From: Flavobacteriaceae bacterium UBA4166
Lineage (GTDB): Bacteria; Bacteroidota; Bacteroidia; Flavobacteriales; Flavobacteriaceae
NCBI GenBank assembly: GCA_002379985.1
Contig: DFVG01000037.1
Location: forward strand, 86,089 to 102,322
Length of the DNA: 16,234 nt
Reading direction: 5' to 3'
Shown here piece by piece: positions 1 to 6,802 of this stretch. Under the pieces are notes generated by a model, which saw only the letters and a list, made by a program, of their open reading frames with translations, ran no database searches and had not been told where the DNA came from. Made by a program: the position numbers and the translations under genes. Numbering within the stretch: the first letter of the stretch is position 1; every line of letters begins with the position of its first letter.

Positions 1-131
1 TGCTGCTGCTGTTGCTGCTGCTGCTGTTGTTGGGAGGTATGGCGAATACCACCACGTAATCTGTCTTGCTCCATTGGAGTAAGAACTTTAGCGCCTAAAA
101 AATCTGCTGGATTTACATTTTTGTTTTCCAT
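1..131 (-). CDS. Double-glycine-leader peptide with polyglutamine tract (3' end outside window)
   Basis: The gene starts at the ATG at 131 and is still open at base 1, so only 43 residues are visible. Residues 1-28 look like a secretion leader ending in LTPMEQDRLRGG. This fits the double-glycine pattern L-S-x-x-E-L-x-x-I-x-G-G: L at -12, T at -11, E at -8, L at -4 and GG at -2/-1. Such leaders are cut by C39-peptidase ABC exporters during release of bacteriocins, pheromones and other RiPP-like peptides. After the GG comes IRHTS and then at least 10 glutamines running off the edge. The gene begins 75 bp after the stop of the outer-membrane receptor gene on the same strand. No TAnnTTTG box is visible in that gap, so it may share the receptor transcript. 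The leader is seen in the sequence; export, processing and function are inferred. It could instead be a larger protein that only begins like this. Confidence 0.7.
   Translation of the reverse strand, partial: MENKNVNPADFLGAKVLTPMEQDRLRGGIRHTSQQQQQQQQQQ
3..32 (-). repeat. CAG/CAA trinucleotide tract encoding polyglutamine
   Basis: Ten consecutive glutamine codons, seven CAG and three CAA, read on the minus strand in the double-glycine peptide gene. The tract reaches the window edge, so its full length is unknown. The interrupted codon pattern shows it is not a pure microsatellite, but it could still change length by slippage in steps of one residue without shifting frame. Confidence 0.85.
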
Positions 132-206
132 GATTGTTAATTTAAAATGATCCTACTCTGTTAAGGTTTTTCGGAATCCACCTACAAAACGCGCATTTTG
201 ATATTG

Positions 207-2594
207 TTAATTCGTTCGATTTCGTACGTCTCTATTGCTATTATCAATTTGGAACCGTTTTGTTTTGGTGCCTGCCGATAGGGAGAGGATGGCGGTGAGG
301 GAGATGGTTCTAGGGAAAGTATTTCGGAATTGTGTGGTCCTGATCTCACGTTGCGTGTTTTGGAACGCATAACGAAGATTATCAAAAGGATCTACCACGT
401 TGAGGTATAAAGATAGTTGGTTGTTAATTCGTTTAGAAAGGTTTACATAAAAAGCGTAATTCTCTGCAGACTCAAATTGTCCGTATGTTTCAGGGCCATT
501 GTATTCAAATGCTATTTCTCCGCGAATGTCCCACGGAAGCGAGGCATTAAGTGCCAAACGTCCTTGAAACGTTCCTTTGGCGACATCTATATTGTCCACA
601 TTGTCTGTGAAGGTAGAACGATATGTTTTACCATACCAAGAGGCACGTGCATTCACGCGAAGACTACCAATGAGGGTCTCATTGCCGGAAACTGAAATTC
701 CGTACACTTGCGATCGATCAATATTGCGCCATTGATATTGCAAGGTTTCCGCATCAAGTCGTTTTAAAATTTCTCGAGGCTCTCCTTTGGTGCGGTTATA
801 ATATCCTAACACATTCCAACGTGATATGGACATCCCGGCTTCAAAAGCATGGGTGTAGGATGGCTGTAAATCAGGATTCCCAATTTGAGAAGTAAAATCG
901 GTGAGGTAGAAGATGGTTGGGTTAAAGCTGGAATAGTTGGGTCTGTTGATTCTTCTTGAATACGAAATATTATAGGTAGCATTTTGGGTTTCCTTGCTTA
1001 AAAAAACACTTGGAAAAAGATTTAGATAGTGCCGGGCTTGCCTGTAGTTGTTGGAGGGGATACGCCCTTCGCCGTCGGTATATTCAGCACGAATACCCGC
1101 TTGTAAGGTAACGTTAGATTTGAATAGGCTGTCAAGGGCCAACGAGGCATACCCGGCAATGATCTGTTCTTGATAATTGAAGGCATTACTGAAGTTAGGA
1201 TCGATAACAAAAGTGCCTTCCACCAAATTTTGAAACGTGGTACTACTTTCATTATCAACATTAGTAAATTTAGCACCCATCTCAAAAGAACCCTTTCGAA
1301 TGGGACGTGTATAATCGAGCTGTGCAGAGACAATGTCGTTGGTGATCGGGGAAAAAGATTTCCGTTGGTTTTGATCAATTATGGAATCATTGGATGCATT
1401 AAAGAAGAGGTTGGTATATGCGTTGTCTGCTTCTCGTTGCGATTGATAGTAATCTAAAACCAATCGAAGTTCATGCCCTAACGAGTCGATCGCGACATCA
1501 TAATTCAAGCTGTAATTTTGATACATCCGATCTTGATACAGGCGATATTGCCCTATCGAAGGTATGATTCCGTCTTCATCTGTAATGACCAATTGATTGT
1601 TCTGTGATGTACTTCCGGTAAAGTCATAAAAGGTGACTTCTGCTCCTAACGAGTGTGCATCAGAAAGCTCGTAAAGGATGTTGTTCGTGATATAATTATA
1701 GCGACCTTGGCTTGTATCTCGTTTTTTGTAATCGTAAGTGACAAACGGACTGCGTAGTTCTTCAAATCGTCGTTCATCTCGAACAGAATTATTGACGTTG
1801 TGAATTCCGTAGAGATTCAACGATAAGGCTTCTCCCAATCGGATATTGGTGTTCACCGAAGTATTGTTTGAAATAAATTGTGCAACGCTTGTTCTAGAAT
1901 TTATGGTTGCTTCCCAACCTCGCTGCTGTTTTTGAGTGGTAATGATATTGATAATGCCCCCACGACCACTTGCTTCATAGCGCGCGGAAGGGTTCGAGAT
2001 GATTTCAATTTCTTTAATCTTTTCACTAGGCAAAGATGCCAGATAATTCCGAACGTCAGAAGCCGACATTTGGGTAGCTTTTCCGTTGATGAGTAACGTG
2101 CTGGTATTTCCTTTCATGGAGAGTGCTCCTGTATTGGAATCAACATTGAGGTAGGGTGCATATTTTAGCACTTCTAGCGAATTTCTTCCAACAAACAATT
2201 CGTTCGTAGCAACCCCCATGACGAGTTTATCTCCGGAACGCCTTACCAACTTTTTCTGAGCTGTTATCACCACTTCGGAAAGATTGTTCTCGTCCAGCAA
2301 GAGGGTTAATTGTCCCAATTTAGTAGTACCGGAAACCGTGATCTTCCTCTCGAGTGTTTGATAGCCCAAATAACGAATTTCCATTCTATATTCTCCAGAG
2401 TCTAAGTTAACTTCAAAATTTCCTGAAAGATCAGAAATAGCACCATCTACGACCGTATTTGATGAATTGTAGATCACAACGTTCGCAAATTCTACCGGAC
2501 CGTTTGAATCCACTACCGTACCTGTCACCAAGGCTTGAGAGAAACTGTAAATGGGAAGTAGTAACATAAAATAGCAGACGTGTTTGAATACCAT
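207..2594 (-). CDS. TonB-dependent-receptor-like outer membrane beta-barrel protein
   Basis: This 795-residue outer-membrane protein starts MVFKHVCYFMLLLPIYSFSQA, a clean Sec signal peptide. Residues about 23-105 form a CarboxypepD_reg-like beta-sandwich (TGTVVDSNG, then the YRMEIRYLGYQ region). Residues about 107-220 are a plug-like domain (LSEVVITAQ, LLINGK, then SARYEASGRGGIINI). The remaining roughly 575 residues alternate aromatic-rich strands, as in the Bacteroidota OMP_b-brl_3/TonB-dependent receptor group. Such proteins move large substrates or peptides across the outer membrane using TonB energy; the substrate is not evident here. An in-frame TTG at 2615 would add seven residues but lies inside the -7 promoter box, so the ATG at 2594 is chosen. 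The sensor kinase pair lies upstream and the double-glycine peptide gene downstream, both on the same strand, which suggests a peptide-related role. That link is inference. Confidence 0.85.
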   Translation of the reverse strand: MVFKHVCYFMLLLPIYSFSQALVTGTVVDSNGPVEFANVVIYNSSNTVVDGAISDLSGNFEVNLDSGEYRMEIRYLGYQTLERKITVSGTTKLGQLTLLLDENNLSEVVITAQKKLVRRSGDKLVMGVATNELFVGRNSLEVLKYAPYLNVDSNTGALSMKGNTSTLLINGKATQMSASDVRNYLASLPSEKIKEIEIISNPSARYEASGRGGIINIITTQKQQRGWEATINSRTSVAQFISNNTSVNTNIRLGEALSLNLYGIHNVNNSVRDERRFEELRSPFVTYDYKKRDTSQGRYNYITNNILYELSDAHSLGAEVTFYDFTGSTSQNNQLVITDEDGIIPSIGQYRLYQDRMYQNYSLNYDVAIDSLGHELRLVLDYYQSQREADNAYTNLFFNASNDSIIDQNQRKSFSPITNDIVSAQLDYTRPIRKGSFEMGAKFTNVDNESSTTFQNLVEGTFVIDPNFSNAFNYQEQIIAGYASLALDSLFKSNVTLQAGIRAEYTDGEGRIPSNNYRQARHYLNLFPSVFLSKETQNATYNISYSRRINRPNYSSFNPTIFYLTDFTSQIGNPDLQPSYTHAFEAGMSISRWNVLGYYNRTKGEPREILKRLDAETLQYQWRNIDRSQVYGISVSGNETLIGSLRVNARASWYGKTYRSTFTDNVDNIDVAKGTFQGRLALNASLPWDIRGEIAFEYNGPETYGQFESAENYAFYVNLSKRINNQLSLYLNVVDPFDNLRYAFQNTQREIRTTQFRNTFPRTISLTAILSLSAGTKTKRFQIDNSNRDVRNRTN

Positions 2595-2612
2595 GTAATA
2601 AATGGATTTGTT

Positions 2613-2620
2613 CAAAGCTA
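2613..2620 (-). promoter_or_regulatory. -7 promoter box of the outer-membrane receptor gene
   Basis: TAGCTTTG on the minus strand matches the Bacteroidota -7 consensus TAnnTTTG exactly, 18 bp before the ATG at 2594. No good TTG sits at the usual -33 distance; the region there reads GTTTCG. The expected transcript start near 2607 rules out the in-frame TTG at 2615 as start codon. The same eight bases occur before the sensor kinase gene. Confidence 0.5.
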
Positions 2621-2662
2621 TTTTTTCCGTTTTACGTGACGAAACGACAACGGCTACTATTG

Positions 2663-2679
2663 GTAAGGGATATCCTTAC
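2663..2679. promoter_or_regulatory. Palindrome upstream of the receptor promoter, possible operator
   Basis: GTAAGGGATATCCTTAC has 6-bp arms GTAAGG/CCTTAC around GATAT. It sits between the response regulator stop and the receptor promoter, centred about 64 bp before the predicted transcript start. No T-run follows on either strand, so it is unlikely to be a terminator. The position suits an activator site, possibly for the neighbouring response regulator. Binding is inferred only. Confidence 0.35.
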
Positions 2680-2705
2680 TATGAATGTTTTGAGAGGAAT
2701 AAATC

Positions 2706-3392
2706 TTAGATAAAACCTTTCTCCTTGGCCTTTGAGATGAGTTCTTTGTCATCGCCGGAAGCCACGTCAAAGATGTCTTTTAAGTTGCGTTTCCTTTTTT
2801 CAATACCTGCGATAGAGAGTGGAAGAATGTCAGGTAAATCTTTCATTTTAGTTCCCAAACTGATTTCGTACAGGAGTTTCCGATCAATATTATCTAATAA
2901 AAAATCGTTGGAAACATTCTTTCGCAATAGCTTGATAACCGTTTTACTGTAATACGGGGGATCTTCTAGCACATTTTCAATGGCGATAATAATATCTTCC
3001 GGACTAATATCATTTTTGATCAAGAACCCGTCCGGGTCAATACTTTTAAAAATACTATGAATACGATAATTGTCGGTATGTGTCGTCGATACAATCACCT
3101 TACTTTTCGGAAGGGTTTTCTTGATAATGAGTCCTAGGTCTTCGCCGGACAGAATTTTTCCGTCAGCGGAAGGAGGAAGGCGCATATCTAAAAAAATCAG
3201 ATCAATTCCATTATGTAATGTGGAAGCCTCTGTAATTTTTCTATATGCTTTATCACAATCGGTTGCGACATCAATTTTAAAGGTATAGTGTGCAATTTGC
3301 TCTTCTATTTTAGCAAGCGCATTTTTATAAGCCTCTAGGATCAGTGGATGATCATCAATGAGCAAAACAGTGCAAGGATCATTTTGTTTCAT
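2706..3392 (-). CDS. Two-component response regulator, receiver plus LuxR-like HTH
   Basis: A 228-residue cytoplasmic regulator. Residues 7-145 form a receiver with acidic pair D13-D14 (LLIDDHP), phospho-acceptor D69 (IFLDMRLPP), T103/T104 at the switch position and conserved K126 (FLIKND). The C-terminal part, about 165-228, is a short helical region in the place of a NarL/LuxR-type HTH. The stretch LYEISLGTKMKDLPDILPLS resembles its opening helices but is divergent. The ATG at 3392 lies inside the end of the kinase gene, giving a 14-bp overlap and probable translational coupling. Its partner is therefore almost certainly that kinase. The nearest downstream target is the receptor gene, 111 bp away, whose upstream region carries a palindrome; regulation of that gene is inferred. 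Confidence 0.9.
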   Translation of the reverse strand: MKQNDPCTVLLIDDHPLILEAYKNALAKIEEQIAHYTFKIDVATDCDKAYRKITEASTLHNGIDLIFLDMRLPPSADGKILSGEDLGLIIKKTLPKSKVIVSTTHTDNYRIHSIFKSIDPDGFLIKNDISPEDIIIAIENVLEDPPYYSKTVIKLLRKNVSNDFLLDNIDRKLLYEISLGTKMKDLPDILPLSIAGIEKRKRNLKDIFDVASGDDKELISKAKEKGFI

Positions 3393-5427
3393 AAGTGAAT
3401 GTTTTCAGCGGGATCTGCACACTAATTTTAGTTCCCTCGTTGGGTTCGCTTTTAATCTCAAAGGTACCTAAAAGTTTTTCAGTTCGAGAACGCATGTTCT
3501 TCAAGCCGATACCACGAGAACTTCTATTGCTATTAAAACCAATGCCATTGTCACAGATCATTAGTTGTAAGTGGTTTAGTTCTTTCTGAAAATCAATGGT
3601 AACATGCGTTGCTTTAGAATACTTCACAATGTTTTGTAGCGCTTCTTGAATGATTCGATAGAGATTTACCTTCATTTTTTCATCTACTTCTTCCCAATTT
3701 AGATTATCACTTCTAGTGAGGGTATATTCAAAGTCACCCAGTGTTCCGCGAGATTCTAATAGATTATTAACGAGCGTATGAAACCCCATCCCTGAGTCGG
3801 TCATTTCATATTTCAGTTCGTGAGAGATAGCGCGAATTTCTTTTTCAATGGTTTGTAATTCTTCCAAATACTTTTTGTGAAGTTGCTTTGTTTCCTGATC
3901 GCCTTTTAAATTCAGAAAACCTAGATTAAGCCGTGTCCCAAAGAGTTTTCCTAAAATGCCATCATGCAAATCTTCTGAGATCCTTCTTCGCTCCTGAATT
4001 CTTCCCTCTTCCATTTTTGATTGTTGCCGAAGCGCTAGAAGATATATTTGTTCATTGGCCTTTTGTTGTTCACTTTCAAACAGCAATTGTTTATTTCGCG
4101 CATACTGTCTCGTGAGAAAGTAGGCAAGCGATAGAATGAGTAACAGTCCGGCACTCAACCATAAGATCCACGTTTTTTGTTGTTCAAGCCGTTTTGTTTC
4201 TTGAATGTATTCATCGGTTTCAAAATCAATTCGCGCAAATTTATTTCGCCATTGGCGTTCCGCCTGAATCAAACTATCGCTTAGGGTCGTGTAGGTTTGC
4301 AAATAATCGTTTGCTTGTTGTTGATCTAATGAAGCAAGCAATTTCAGTGACATTAGATAATCTCTGTTATTTCCGATCTCTTTCGCTAATACCGAAGCGC
4401 GTTGGGCATACCTTATTGCTTGATTGGTGTCATTGATTTTTGCGTAATATTCTGAAAAATGGAGGTTGCTTATCACCATTCCCGATTCGTTTTGAAGACT
4501 ATCTCGATATTGATACGAGCGCGTTAGGTCTGTCAACACCGTTTCGTCCATTTTCAAATGAAGCTGACTAAAGGCTCTATTATCTATGAGTCGAGCATAT
4601 AAATTTTTATTCTTACGTTCTAAATCGAATTTTTGAAGTGCTTCATTAAACTTTTCGATTGCAAATTCATATTTTCCTTGTTTTTGATGTATAACACCAG
4701 CATTGTTCAAATATCCGGCATGCATGGAGAAGTTATCGGGTAGTTTTTCTAAATAATCAAAGGCTTCGTCATTATAGAAATGTGCTCGGTCGTATTCTTC
4801 CAATTCTTTGTAAATAATTCCAAGAAGATTGTAGGATTCGTACAGTTGCTTATCTCTATTTACTTTTTTAAAATGAGAGATGGCCCGAATGATTAAAATT
4901 TCACTTCCTGTATAATCCCGTAACCTGCTTCTAATAAACGCCATGTTGTAGAGCATTTTCCCAGTATAATACCAATTTTGTTTTTGCTCATACAATTCGC
5001 TCGCTTGCTTGTAATGATAATAGGCACTGTCGTAGACCTGCTCTTGAAGAAAATAGGCACCATAATTCCAATGTGCATCAGCCATACGCGACGTATCTCC
5101 CAAACGTTGTGCGATTCGTTCGGCGGTACTATTTGCTGTTTTAAAAAGCTCTTTCTGCTCTAAAGCAAAGGCTTTGTAGGCTAAGATACTTAGATAGTCA
5201 TATCGCGTAGAATCCGTTAATGATTTGTTTGAAATACGCTGAAACTGTTGCTCCAATGCTATCTTTTGCTCATGTGCCGGTAGCGAGTCAATGGTTAATT
5301 GTGACTTAAAACTTGTGAGGCTATCTTTTGTGCCATTTTCTTCGGAAGTCATTGTAGGATGCGAGCACCCGATCAGGCATAAAACTAGACTGAAAGAAAG
5401 GAGATATGTGAACGCTGTGTATTTCAT
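3379..5427 (-). CDS. TPR-containing sensor histidine kinase (HisKA_3/NarX-type) with lipobox
   Basis: A 682-residue membrane kinase. The N-terminus is a signal sequence with a lipobox-like LIGC, giving a candidate lipidated Cys at 21. Residues about 55-390 are helical tetratricopeptide-type repeats (for example LLGIIYKELEEYDRA and NNAGVIHQKQGKYEFAIEKF), presumably the extracytoplasmic sensor. A transmembrane helix follows at about 420-439, then a coiled segment. The HisKA_3 dimerisation domain carries phospho-accepting H488 in RRISEDLHDG. The HATPase domain has N599 (EALQNI), the D626-NGIG motif and GIGL at 639-642. All key catalytic residues are present, so it should be active. It is encoded just ahead of its response regulator. 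A terminator and a TAGCTTTG -7 box precede it, marking it as the first gene of its transcript. The signal sensed is unknown. Confidence 0.9.
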   Translation of the reverse strand: MKYTAFTYLLSFSLVLCLIGCSHPTMTSEENGTKDSLTSFKSQLTIDSLPAHEQKIALEQQFQRISNKSLTDSTRYDYLSILAYKAFALEQKELFKTANSTAERIAQRLGDTSRMADAHWNYGAYFLQEQVYDSAYYHYKQASELYEQKQNWYYTGKMLYNMAFIRSRLRDYTGSEILIIRAISHFKKVNRDKQLYESYNLLGIIYKELEEYDRAHFYNDEAFDYLEKLPDNFSMHAGYLNNAGVIHQKQGKYEFAIEKFNEALQKFDLERKNKNLYARLIDNRAFSQLHLKMDETVLTDLTRSYQYRDSLQNESGMVISNLHFSEYYAKINDTNQAIRYAQRASVLAKEIGNNRDYLMSLKLLASLDQQQANDYLQTYTTLSDSLIQAERQWRNKFARIDFETDEYIQETKRLEQQKTWILWLSAGLLLILSLAYFLTRQYARNKQLLFESEQQKANEQIYLLALRQQSKMEEGRIQERRRISEDLHDGILGKLFGTRLNLGFLNLKGDQETKQLHKKYLEELQTIEKEIRAISHELKYEMTDSGMGFHTLVNNLLESRGTLGDFEYTLTRSDNLNWEEVDEKMKVNLYRIIQEALQNIVKYSKATHVTIDFQKELNHLQLMICDNGIGFNSNRSSRGIGLKNMRSRTEKLLGTFEIKSEPNEGTKISVQIPLKTFTYETK

Positions 5428-5441
5428 GGATCAGAAACAAA

Positions 5442-5449
5442 CAAAGCTA
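5442..5449 (-). promoter_or_regulatory. -7 promoter box of the sensor kinase/response regulator operon
   Basis: TAGCTTTG on the minus strand matches TAnnTTTG exactly, 14 bp before the kinase ATG and just after the terminator of the preceding gene. It is identical to the box before the receptor gene. No -33 TTG is seen at the normal distance, because that position falls in the terminator hairpin. The promoter may be weak or activator-dependent. Confidence 0.45.
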
Positions 5450-5451
5450 AC

Positions 5452-5480
5452 AAAAAAAGCCTTCGATAGTATCGAAGGCT
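5452..5480 (-). terminator. Rho-independent terminator after the small lipoprotein gene
   Basis: A perfect 10-bp stem (5458-5467 with 5471-5480, AGCCTTCGAT/ATCGAAGGCT) closes a 3-base loop. On the minus strand it is followed at once by seven T (5452-5458 read in reverse). It ends the transcript of the small lipoprotein and separates it from the sensor kinase. Confidence 0.88.
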
Positions 5481-5503
5481 GTAAGCAATTGAGGGGATGT
5501 ATC

Positions 5504-5662
5504 TTAGTTGTCACCGTCTTTTTCGTTATCCGGTTCTGCATGACTTTCGTCTCCGGTTTGGTAGGTTTCCACGTTGTTTTCTTCTAGGATGTTTTGAGGT
5601 GTACACGAGTATACAAAAAGTGATAATAATACAATTGAAATGATGGTTTTAAAAGTTTTCAT
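5504..5662 (-). CDS. Small acidic lipoprotein of unknown function
   Basis: A 52-residue product starting MKTFKTIISIVLLSLFVYSC. The basic start, hydrophobic core and lipobox VYSC predict lipidation at Cys20. The mature part is only about 33 residues and strongly acidic, ending DNEKDGDN. The ATG at 5662 is preferred because it gives a normal signal peptide; an in-frame TTG at 5686 would add eight residues in front. The gene stands alone between a promoter-like pair at 5758-5787 and a strong terminator, so it is a single-gene transcript. I do not recognise a characterised family. The short secreted, acidic form and its position next to a sensor kinase would suit a small cell-envelope factor or sensor accessory, but that is a guess. 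Confidence 0.72.
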   Translation of the reverse strand: MKTFKTIISIVLLSLFVYSCTPQNILEENNVETYQTGDESHAEPDNEKDGDN

Positions 5663-5757
5663 AGGGGTTAAGTATTTTAGATTCAATAAAGTTTTGATGT
5701 TATCCGAGTGTGTGCACGATCGAAAAATAATAGAAGCCTTTTTGTTGCTTTCTGAAA

Positions 5758-5787
5758 CGAATATAGAACGAGAAAGGCTGTAAACAA
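5758..5787 (-). promoter_or_regulatory. Probable promoter of the small lipoprotein gene
   Basis: On the minus strand a TTG (5785-5787) and TATATTCG (5758-5765, 7 of 8 matches to TAnnTTTG) are separated by 19 bp, the usual Bacteroidota spacing. The implied leader to the ATG at 5662 is about 90 nt. No other match of this quality was found in the gap between the two genes. Confidence 0.35.
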
Positions 5788-5855
5788 GGCAACTTCAGGG
5801 GTATCTTGTGAAATAGACCATTCTGCTAGCGAACCCTATATGTTTGAAAGGGAAA

Positions 5856-6584
5856 TTAATTCAACGATTGGCAGGCTTTGCTCGATAACTTATTATTAAT
5901 GAGCTCAACATTTTCCATAAACGTCTTCGTAAAAGGTATTTTTGAGCGACTATTCCGAAGGGAACACATGGATTTCCCATATTGGATTCTAGAAATAAAC
6001 TTACTATTCACAATATAGCTTTTATGGATTCTATAGAAAGAATCTGGAAGTACTTCCTCATAGGTTTTTAAGGTTTTAAAGGCACTAACCACCGATCCGT
6101 TTTTAAGATGAAAATCGGTACAATTGTTATCGGCTTTCAAAAATATGATCTCATCGATGTCTAAGTATTGGTAGTCCTTATAAGATTGAAGACAGATCTT
6201 TTTTTGAGGATTCTGGTCTAACTTTTTCTTCGCGTATCGCGACATGGTCTTTCGAATCTCAATTTCACTTAAAGGTTTTAAAAGAACATCAAAGAAATCA
6301 TACTTGATGGCTTGAAAGGCAAGTTCTTTAGAATACGAGAGCCCAACAAAAACAGGTTTGTAGCTTGCGTAATGATCTATATCTTGTTTGAATTGCCATG
6401 GAAGTTCCAGTAGCGAATCCATGTTGATAAAGATCAATTGCGGCATTTTTTTGAGAATACTATTCAGCGCTGTGTCATATTCATCAGCTGTGCCAATACA
6501 ATGTGCGATCCCTTCATTTTCGGTGAAATTCCGAAGACGTTGAATGGTTGGTTGATCATTTTCTACGATAAAATAGCTGTCCAC
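5856..6584 (-). CDS. LytTR-type DNA-binding regulator with degenerate receiver domain
   Basis: A 242-residue protein. Residues 1-115 have the receiver fold pattern: strand YFIVEND, helix QPTIQRLRNF, strand LIFINM, and LLKP with the conserved Lys103. The phospho-acceptor position reads N54 (FINM instead of FLDI), and the acidic cluster is E8-N9-D10 instead of DDE. Residues about 128-235 are a LytTR DNA-binding domain, with the typical LDIDEIIFLKADNN opening and FYRIHKSYIVN motif. LytTR proteins bind pairs of short direct repeats and often control secreted or peptide-related functions. Translation appears to begin at a GTG (6584), since no in-frame ATG precedes the first receiver strand. It has no partner kinase beside it; the next gene is the small lipoprotein, 193 bp downstream. 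The altered residues suggest control other than normal phosphorylation. Confidence 0.85.
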   Translation of the reverse strand: MDSYFIVENDQPTIQRLRNFTENEGIAHCIGTADEYDTALNSILKKMPQLIFINMDSLLELPWQFKQDIDHYASYKPVFVGLSYSKELAFQAIKYDFFDVLLKPLSEIEIRKTMSRYAKKKLDQNPQKKICLQSYKDYQYLDIDEIIFLKADNNCTDFHLKNGSVVSAFKTLKTYEEVLPDSFYRIHKSYIVNSKFISRIQYGKSMCSLRNSRSKIPFTKTFMENVELINNKLSSKACQSLN

Positions 6585-6708
6585 AATAATTAATTTTAAG
6601 GAGAGTTTAAAAATAGTATTATAGGGACGTGTTTAAGTAAGGGCTAGACGTACAATAGATAAGGGAAGAACTTACCACGACTGCTTTGCCTTCCTTTTGA
6701 AGTCGTTG

Positions 6709-6737
6709 AAAATCAATCAGAAAGCCAAATTGATTTT
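6709..6737. promoter_or_regulatory. Inverted repeat upstream of the M16 protease promoter
   Basis: A perfect 9-bp inverted repeat, AAAATCAAT (6709-6717) and ATTGATTTT (6729-6737), with an 11-bp spacer. It lies in the gap between the divergent LytTR and protease genes, centred about 63 bp before the predicted protease transcript start. It could be an operator, but the arms are AT-rich and chance is possible. Confidence 0.3.
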
Positions 6738-6772
6738 AACATTAATTTAAGAAATCAACTTCCATGCCATTG

Positions 6773-6780
6773 TATCTTTG
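6773..6780 (+). promoter_or_regulatory. -7 promoter box of the M16 protease gene
   Basis: TATCTTTG matches TAnnTTTG exactly, 22 bp before the ATG at 6803. An in-frame ATG at 6764 lies upstream of this box and would be outside the transcript, so the box decides the start codon. No clear -33 TTG is present. Confidence 0.55.
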
Positions 6781-6802
6781 GTTCTTTCCTAAATACAATA
6801 AT

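Noticed and set aside
1..32. Trinucleotide run considered as a CRISPR or regulatory repeat
   Set aside because: It is a codon repeat in frame with a plausible start codon and leader; there are no spacers or longer repeat units.
185..200. Small palindrome-like CAAAACGCGCATTTTG after the receptor stop, considered as a terminator
   Set aside because: The stem is five A/T-rich pairs with an internal mismatch and no T-run, too weak to terminate; read-through into the leader-peptide gene is more likely.
182..385. A 67-codon frame overlapping the end of the receptor gene
   Set aside because: Out of frame with the receptor, low complexity (Ser/Pro-rich), no start signal.
2595..2615. TTG start that would extend the outer-membrane receptor by seven residues
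   Set aside because: The TTG is part of the -7 promoter box and would not be in the transcript; the ATG at 2594 gives a normal signal peptide.
6764..6802. Upstream ATG that would extend the M16 protease by 13 residues
   Set aside because: It precedes an exact TAnnTTTG box at 6773-6780 and would put extra residues before the lipoprotein signal; the ATG at 6803 fits both promoter and signal peptide.
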